A stretch of DNA of 11,902 nt from an uncultured Bacteroidota bacterium (GTDB taxonomy: Bacteria > Bacteroidota > Bacteroidia > Chitinophagales > Chitinophagaceae): contig CAIVKT010000639.1 in the NCBI GenBank assembly GCA_903906615.1, positions 1 through 11,902 of the forward strand, in the 5' to 3' direction. Below are positions 7,968 through 11,902 of this stretch, one piece after another; position 1 is the stretch's first letter; each line of letters opens with the position of its first letter. The position numbers and the translations under genes were made by a program. The notes beneath the pieces were generated by a model. The model searched no databases and was not told the origin of the DNA. It saw nothing but the letters and a program-made list of their open reading frames with translations.

Positions 7968-8792
7968 ATTACTTTTATAAAAATCAGCAGCAAGCGCCTT
8001 CACATGCTGCTCATCGATGTGCTCATCGCTTACAAAATAGCGATACACCTTTTGTGTGATGAATGTTGCTGTTTGCTTTTGCGTAAGTATAATATCCAAT
8101 ATATCATCGCCGGTAAAGTTGCCTTTTTTGCCGAGAAAAATTTTCTCGCCGTCATCATGCTGCTTGGGGCGGTCAATGAAATTGCCGTCATCATCATACC
8201 CCCATCCGGTAAAAGCCCTTGCAGCCTCCTTGATGTCATCCTCGGTATAATGCCCCCTGCCCAGCGTGAAGAGTTCCATCACCTCGCGCGCAAAGTTCTC
8301 ATTGGGGTGCTGTTTCTTGTTTTGCTGGTTATTGAGGAATTGAAGCATGGCCGGGCTTTTAGATACAGCCTTCAATAGATCACCAAAATTGCCCAGGGCG
8401 TTTTGGCGCAATACATTCAGCAGTTGCTGGTCAAAGTATGGATTATCAAGCCGGGTGGCAAAGTGGCCGTGCCAGAACAAAGTTGTTTTTTCAAGTAACG
8501 GATAGTCGCTGTTCACCATGTCCTGCATCCATTGCCGGTTCAGGTCTTGCGTACGCTCCCGGAAGGCTTTTCGCATTTCCTTCCGCTGCATCTCATCACC
8601 TATCTGCTTCAGCGTTTTGGGGCTATTGTCCGTCCATTCTTCCGGTGTTATTATGGCTACTTCCGGTGGTACACTCTTCGGAAAAAGCCGCGCTACCGTG
8701 TCAGCCACCGGCATAGAACGGCAATAAAGCGCCATGGGTATGCCAAAACCCGCCCTTGCATATAGTAACTTATTCTTTTCCCGCAGATCCAT
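7947..8792 (-). CDS. 5' fragment of the DUF1800 gene (truncated protein, 281 aa)
   Basis: Residues 1-275 are native DUF1800 sequence; the last six (NDYRFN) come from reading into the element's terminal inverted repeat, where a TGA ends translation. Family motifs visible are LLYARAGFG (9-17), KTTLFWHGHFAT (102-113), KSPAMLQFLN (145-154) and NENFAREVMELFTLGRGHYT (164-183), followed by EAARAFTGW (189-197). The N-terminus lacks an obvious signal peptide from this start. The fragment keeps the start and presumably its own promoter, so a truncated protein may be made, but it lacks the conserved C-terminal PPNVAGW region and is unlikely to be functional. Confidence 0.8.
   Translation of the reverse strand: MDLREKNKLLYARAGFGIPMALYCRSMPVADTVARLFPKSVPPEVAIITPEEWTDNSPKTLKQIGDEMQRKEMRKAFRERTQDLNRQWMQDMVNSDYPLLEKTTLFWHGHFATRLDNPYFDQQLLNVLRQNALGNFGDLLKAVSKSPAMLQFLNNQQNKKQHPNENFAREVMELFTLGRGHYTEDDIKEAARAFTGWGYDDDGNFIDRPKQHDDGEKIFLGKKGNFTGDDILDIILTQKQTATFITQKVYRYFVSDEHIDEQHVKALAADFYKSNNDYRFN
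7968..7975 (+). repeat. Target site duplication, right copy (ATTACTTT)
   Basis: Second copy of the octamer, directly outside the right inverted repeat. It encodes part of the native DUF1800 residues K-S-N on the minus strand. Confidence 0.9.
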
Positions 8793-8798
8793 TATTGC

Positions 8799-8811
8799 TA
8801 TTGTTACAATA
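8799..8811. promoter_or_regulatory. 13-bp palindrome just upstream of the DUF1800 start
   Basis: TATTGTTACAATA is a perfect palindrome with a single central base, 6 bp upstream of the ATG at 8792. It overlaps a second inverted repeat, ATTATTG (8791-8797) with CAATAAT (8807-8813), and a near-match to a promoter -7 element (TATTATTG on the minus strand). It may be an operator, but the AT-rich context makes chance likely enough to keep confidence low. Confidence 0.25.
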
Positions 8812-8876
8812 ATAGACTACCTGTATTATCAGTAGTTTAAGCAGCTTATAATGGCAAAGCTTTCTTTAACCATCTT

Positions 8877-10160
8877 TTAGGTAAACTGGAAGTACAGCAT
8901 AGCCACCGCGGCTACGGTCATCAGCACAAAAGTGCAGCACCCAAGGATATTGGCGCGTTTGCCATTTACATGTTCGCCCATAATGGCCTCGTTGTTGCAG
9001 ATGTGTAGTATAATGGCGATGATCACAGGGGCAGTAAGGCCATATAGTATAGCCGAGTACAGCAGCGCTTTCATTGGGCTGAGACCTACATAGTTCATAC
9101 AAAGGCCCGCAATAAGCGATATGGCAATGATGATATAAAAGCCCTTGGCCTCATGAAATTTCTTATTCAGCCCCATCTTCAGTCCAAACGCTTCTGAAAA
9201 AATGTAGGATAGTGCACCGCTCAATACCGGTATGGCCAGCAGCCCGGTGCCAATCACTCCGAACGCGAAAAGGTAGTATGCCATATTCCCGGCCAACGGC
9301 TTTAATGCCTTTGCAGCCTCCTCTACTGTGTCTATTTTATGAACACCACCCGCGGCCAGCACAGAGCCTGACGTAAGGATAATAAAAAACATCACGAGGT
9401 TCGAGAAGAACATCCCGACATTAACATCGGCCCTCATCGCCTTGAACATCCTGCTGCCCGCTACTATCACTACGCTTGTCCGTTGCTTTTGCTGCCTTTG
9501 CTCCAACTCCTCCACCTCCATATTCGTTTGCCAAAAGAAAAGGTAGGGCGAAATCGTAGTACCCAATATAGCCACCAATATAGCGAAGTAATCTTTATTC
9601 CAACTGATGTGAGGAATAAACGTTTCTTTCAAAACAGCGAACCAGTCGGTCTTTGTAAAAAAGGGCACTATAAGATATACCAGCAATACCATAGCAAGGT
9701 ACTTGAGTACCGAGGCTATTTTGCGATAAGGAAATAGTATAATAAAAAAAAGCAACAAGGCGGTAAACAGTATACTGAATATAGCGGCATGTACCTGCGG
9801 AAAAATAAGATTGGCCACTGCGCCCATGCCCGCAATATCTGCGCCAATGTTCATGATGATGGCGGGGAAGCTGAAGAGCACCATCACATAAAGCACCCAC
9901 TTGGGGTAGTGCAATTTTAATATGGTGGTAAGCCCCTGCGAGGTAGCCAGCCCTATGCGCGCGCACATCTCCTGTATAGAGGCCATGAGCGGAAAAGTGA
10001 TGAGGGCGGTCCACAAGGTAGTAAGGCCATACTGCGCGCCTGCCTGCGAGTAGGTGGCAATGCCGGAGGGGTCGTCATCGCTGGCGCCGGTAATAAGCCC
10101 CGGCCCCAGCACCTTTAAAAAACGAGTGAAGTTATTGCCCTTTTTCTTCCCTTCCACCAT
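8877..10160 (-). CDS. NRAMP (SLC11)-family divalent metal ion transporter, atypical metal site
   Basis: Encodes 427 residues with about eleven hydrophobic segments, a normal size for the NRAMP family. TM1 contains the family landmark GPGLITGASDDDPSGIATYS (19-38). The classical DPGN metal-binding motif is here D30-P31-S32-G33. TM6 reads GTTISPYLFFWQ (200-211), where canonical members have A-x-x-M-P-H; Ser204 occupies the place of the metal-coordinating Met and Tyr206 that of the His. The protein should be an inner-membrane, probably proton-coupled, importer of divalent cations. Loss of the Met is known in the canonical family to relax selection against Mg and Ca, so Mg or broad specificity is a reasonable inference, not a demonstrated fact. 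It starts 223 nt after rlmN ends, and 84 nt separate it from DUF1800. The minus-strand TATCTTTA just upstream is a one-mismatch promoter element. Confidence 0.92.
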   Translation of the reverse strand: MVEGKKKGNNFTRFLKVLGPGLITGASDDDPSGIATYSQAGAQYGLTTLWTALITFPLMASIQEMCARIGLATSQGLTTILKLHYPKWVLYVMVLFSFPAIIMNIGADIAGMGAVANLIFPQVHAAIFSILFTALLLFFIILFPYRKIASVLKYLAMVLLVYLIVPFFTKTDWFAVLKETFIPHISWNKDYFAILVAILGTTISPYLFFWQTNMEVEELEQRQQKQRTSVVIVAGSRMFKAMRADVNVGMFFSNLVMFFIILTSGSVLAAGGVHKIDTVEEAAKALKPLAGNMAYYLFAFGVIGTGLLAIPVLSGALSYIFSEAFGLKMGLNKKFHEAKGFYIIIAISLIAGLCMNYVGLSPMKALLYSAILYGLTAPVIIAIILHICNNEAIMGEHVNGKRANILGCCTFVLMTVAAVAMLYFQFT

Positions 10161-10249
10161 AAGTTAAAGATAAGGGTTTCTATTAACCGAAAGCACATAG
10201 CACTGATGGATATTATTTATGTAAATTTTAATGGCGTAGCGCATTTGTA

Positions 10250-10265
10250 AACGGTTGAGACCGTT
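10250..10265. repeat. REP-like hairpin 1
   Basis: AACGGT, 4-nt loop TGAG, ACCGTT: a perfect 6-bp stem. It shares the ACGGTT/AACCGT core with the larger hairpin 24 nt further right, as expected for paired REP-type palindromes. Confidence 0.6.
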
Positions 10266-10288
10266 GCAGCGATTGCTTATACAACAAA

Positions 10289-10308
10289 CCCACGGTTAAA
10301 ACCGTGGG
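10289..10308. repeat. REP-like hairpin 2 (CCCACGGTT/AACCGTGGG)
   Basis: A nearly perfect palindrome with 9-bp arms and an AA centre; in RNA this would form a 7- to 8-bp GC-rich stem with a small loop. Sequences of this shape (CCCACGG...CCGTGGG) are commonly dispersed in Bacteroidota and other genomes as extragenic palindromes. Confidence 0.65.
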
Positions 10309-10349
10309 CTATGTTATCTATATTGAATCAGGGACTCTCCGGAACAAGG

Positions 10350-10369
10350 TCCCGCTTTTTTTTGCGGGA
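10350..10369 (-). terminator. Hairpin downstream of rlmN, possible terminator
   Basis: TCCCGC and GCGGGA form a 6-bp GC-rich stem around an eight-base homopolymer loop (A8 on the minus strand), about 15 nt after the rlmN stop. On the minus strand no U-run follows the stem, so it is not a textbook intrinsic terminator. Further complementarity exists (GGGAC at 10331 with GTCCC at 10349; CTCTCC with GGAGAG), so alternative folds are possible and it may belong to the repeat block. Confidence 0.4.
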
Positions 10370-10383
10370 GAGGTTGGGGGTTG

Positions 10384-11460
10384 CTACTCCACCATATCCG
10401 GCGTAGATGCGTGGTCTATGTTGGCCAACTGGCCACACGCCGCATCTATGTCCTTTCCACGGCTGCGGCGCAGGCGCACATTCACCCTGTTCTCTGTAAG
10501 GAAGTTCATGAATTCCTCCACCTTCACCTCATCCGGCTTTTCAAAGCGCGCCTGGTCTATCGGGTTGTATTCTATGATGTTGATGAGGTCTGCTGGTACG
10601 CGCCTGTATATCTTCATCAGATCTTCGGCATCCTGCAGGCTGTCGTTAAAGTTCTTAAAGAGTATGTACTCAAATGTGATCTCGTTGCCGGTCGCTTGGT
10701 AAAAATAATTGAGCGACTCTACCAGTGCGTTCAGGTTGTTAGTCTCGTTGATCGGCATGATCTCGTTGCGCTTGCGGTCTGTGGCCGCGTGCAGCGATAC
10801 CGCCAGCTTGAAGCGTACCTTATCATCCCCTAGTTGCTTGATCATCTTGGCTACACCAGCGGTAGACACTGTTATGCGCTTTGGGCTCATAGCCAGTCCG
10901 TCTTTGGAGCAAATGCGCTCTATGGCCTTCATCATATTCTTATAGTTGAGCAATGGCTCGCCCATACCCATGAATACGATATTGGTAAGATTTTTATTAT
11001 AGTGCTTTTGCGATAGTTCATTCAGCAGTGTCACTTCATCCACTATCTCGTCAAAATCCAGGTTGCGCTTGCGGTCCATAAAGCCCGTGGCGCAAAACTT
11101 GCAGGACAGTGAGCAACCCACCTGCGATGATACACAGGCAGTCAGGCGCTTCTCGGTAGGTATCAATACGCTTTCTACATAAAACCCATCATGCAGTTGC
11201 AGGCGGTTCTTTATAGTGCCATCGCTGCTGTACTGGCTGTGGTGCATTTTCACTTTTGGTATGGAAAACTCCTTGGTAAGCTTTTCACGCAGCGCTTTAG
11301 ACAGATTGGTCATGTCATTGATATCTGCCGCAAACTTCTGCCACACCCACTCATGTATCTGTTTTGCCCTGAATTTAGGCTCACCCATATCTGCCATCAT
11401 CTCCTCCAGCTCAGGCAGCGTTATCTCACGAAGATTTTTCATGCGGCGAAGGTACGCCAT
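10384..11460 (-). CDS. rlmN: 23S rRNA (adenine-2503-C2)-methyltransferase RlmN, radical SAM enzyme
   Basis: Encodes 358 residues, a typical RlmN length. The radical-SAM cluster motif CxxxCxxC is Cys116-Cys120-Cys123 (CSLSCKFCATGF). The two catalytic cysteines of the RlmN/Cfr mechanism are present: Cys109, seven residues before the cluster as in E. coli, and Cys342 in the C-terminal RGKDIDAACGQL. GMGEPLLN (165-172) is the SAM-binding GGEP-like motif. The N-terminal domain (ELEEMMADMGEPKFRAKQIH) is the usual RNA-binding helical region. The enzyme methylates A2503 of 23S rRNA and, in many bacteria, A37 of some tRNAs, in the cytoplasm. The start at 11460 is the longest; Met7 is a plausible alternative because many homologues begin near MKNLREITL. 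No strong ribosome binding site is seen at either. Confidence 0.97.
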   Translation of the reverse strand: MAYLRRMKNLREITLPELEEMMADMGEPKFRAKQIHEWVWQKFAADINDMTNLSKALREKLTKEFSIPKVKMHHSQYSSDGTIKNRLQLHDGFYVESVLIPTEKRLTACVSSQVGCSLSCKFCATGFMDRKRNLDFDEIVDEVTLLNELSQKHYNKNLTNIVFMGMGEPLLNYKNMMKAIERICSKDGLAMSPKRITVSTAGVAKMIKQLGDDKVRFKLAVSLHAATDRKRNEIMPINETNNLNALVESLNYFYQATGNEITFEYILFKNFNDSLQDAEDLMKIYRRVPADLINIIEYNPIDQARFEKPDEVKVEEFMNFLTENRVNVRLRRSRGKDIDAACGQLANIDHASTPDMVE

Positions 11461-11608
11461 TATGTTAGATTACAAAAATTTAAACTGTTAAAAGGCATTA
11501 GTATCCATGTAAGTGGCCCAACAACGCATCTGACGCTTTAAAAGCGTGCTAATGCTATCTATGTTATCCTCCTTTTTCAAAAATTCTTAGCTTTACCCAA
11601 AATACGCC
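11461..11608. promoter_or_regulatory. Divergent intergenic region between rlmN and the SRPBCC gene
   Basis: This 148-nt spacer should hold both promoters. TAGCTTTA (11588-11595), one mismatch from TAnnTTTG, lies 13 nt before the rightward ATG. It also contains the 15-bp palindrome at 11533-11547 and a wider repeat, GCATTAG (11495-11501) with CTAATGC (11549-11555). Confidence 0.4.
11533..11547. promoter_or_regulatory. 15-bp palindrome in divergent promoter region
   Basis: ACGCTTT-A-AAAGCGT is a perfect inverted repeat around one central base, with an outer GCAT/ATGC pair that extends the symmetry imperfectly. Its position between divergent genes, about 40-60 nt upstream of the rightward promoter candidate, fits a dimeric regulator site. 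No regulator can be named. Confidence 0.35.
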
Positions 11609-11902
11609 ATGATGAAGAAATTTGTACGCTTTGTTCTTGTTCTTATAGGTATTGTAGTGCTGGGCGTGCTGGCGCTGGGTATCATAGAACCTAAGGAGGT
11701 GGTGGTAACGCGCAGCGCCACTATCAAAGCGCATAGCGATGTGGTGTTTGAGCAGATCGTAAAGTTTAGAAACTGGCCCAACTGGAGCCCGTGGTACAAA
11801 ATGGACTCGGGCAGGATGAAGCTAAGCTACGAAGGCACTGATGGCCAGCCCGGCAGCAGCTTTCACTGGGAGGGCAGCGAGAATACCGGCGCGGGCGATG
11901 TA
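11609..11902 (+). CDS. Membrane-anchored SRPBCC (START-like) family protein, 3' truncated by window
   Basis: 98 codons are visible and the frame runs off the right edge. The protein begins MMKKFVRFVLVLIGIVVLGV, a short basic start followed by one hydrophobic segment (residues ~5-26) that is probably an uncleaved membrane anchor. From ~33 the sequence VTRSATIKAHSDVVFEQIVK and then FRNWPNWSPW is the characteristic opening of SRPBCC/polyketide-cyclase-like domains, which bind hydrophobic ligands in a deep cavity. The following GQPGSSFHWEGSENTGAGDV fits the next strands of the same fold. The ligand is unknown. Two adjacent ATG codons (11609 and 11612) are possible starts; I chose the first. No clear ribosome binding site is seen. 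Confidence 0.85.
   Translation, partial: MMKKFVRFVLVLIGIVVLGVLALGIIEPKEVVVTRSATIKAHSDVVFEQIVKFRNWPNWSPWYKMDSGRMKLSYEGTDGQPGSSFHWEGSENTGAGDV

Larger units (their letters stand above)
6850..8792 (-). pseudogene. DUF1800 family gene interrupted by a 504-bp transposon-like element
   Basis: The two ends encode the N- and C-terminal halves of one DUF1800 protein (PF08811). The frame is open from the ATG at 8792 to 7968 (275 codons) and again from 7455 to the stop at 6850-6852 (201 codons). The 512 bp between them are the inserted element plus one copy of its 8-bp target duplication. Removing them joins KSN directly to YNISSLLKE in frame and yields a 476-residue protein of normal length. Because 512 is not a multiple of 3 and the element brings stop codons, full-length protein cannot be made from this allele unless the element is precisely excised. 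DUF1800 proteins are typically paired with DUF1501, as here, and are thought to be exported; their biochemical role is unknown. Confidence 0.92.
10161..10383. other. Hairpin-rich intergenic spacer between rlmN and the NRAMP gene
   Basis: No gene is seen in this 223-nt spacer. It contains three separate hairpins (listed individually) and, near its left edge, the probable promoter region of the transporter gene. The arrangement suggests a repetitive extragenic element block inserted after the rlmN stop. Confidence 0.7.

Noticed and set aside
9595..10014. 139-codon minus-strand frame inside the transporter gene.
   Set aside because: It overlaps the clear NRAMP-family gene on the same strand in another frame and looks like a frame shadow.
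11593..11799. 68-codon minus-strand frame near the right edge.
   Set aside because: It lies opposite the recognisable SRPBCC gene, is Thr/Ser-rich and lacks any motif; it is an antisense shadow.

Overview
The window looks like chromosomal DNA of a Bacteroidota bacterium, most likely of the Chitinophagales/Chitinophagaceae type. Supporting signs are a very large secreted S8 peptidase with the beta-sandwich repeats seen in type IX secretion cargo, weak or absent Shine-Dalgarno sequences, TAnnTTTG-like promoter elements, and genes of middling GC content. The assignment is by inference from protein style; no rRNA marker is present.

Layout from left to right. Positions 1-5264 (minus strand) hold the N-terminal ~1754 residues of a giant secreted subtilisin-like protease whose C-terminus lies beyond the left edge. 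A 106-nt divergent gap separates it from a small rightward gene for a two-helix membrane protein (5371-5655), which overlaps tail-to-tail with a DUF1501 gene (5637-6836, minus). DUF1501 lies 13 nt downstream of its usual partner, a DUF1800 gene (6850-8792, minus). Next, all on the minus strand, come an NRAMP-like metal transporter (8877-10160) and rlmN (10384-11460), with a hairpin-rich spacer of REP-like repeats between them. At the right edge a rightward gene for a membrane-anchored SRPBCC protein begins (11609 onward).

The main discovery is that the DUF1800 gene is broken by a compact 504-bp element at 7464-7967. It has 27-bp terminal inverted repeats (25/27 identical) and is flanked by an exact 8-bp direct repeat, ATTACTTT. 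Deleting the element plus one copy of the repeat restores one continuous 476-codon DUF1800 reading frame, so boundaries and ancestral state can be read directly. The element is AT-rich and has no transposase. It carries a 68-codon gene for an unrecognised small membrane protein and, overlapping that gene's 3' end, a 72-nt stretch able to fold into three perfectly paired stems in a branched arrangement. It is best described as a MITE-like, non-autonomous transposon with a passenger gene.

Functionally, DUF1800 and DUF1501 normally act as an exported pair of unknown biochemical role; here DUF1501 is intact and DUF1800 is probably not. The transporter departs from the classical NRAMP metal-site motifs (DPSG instead of DPGN; Ser in place of the metal-binding Met), which suggests a different ion preference. 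RlmN is a normal housekeeping enzyme with all catalytic cysteines.
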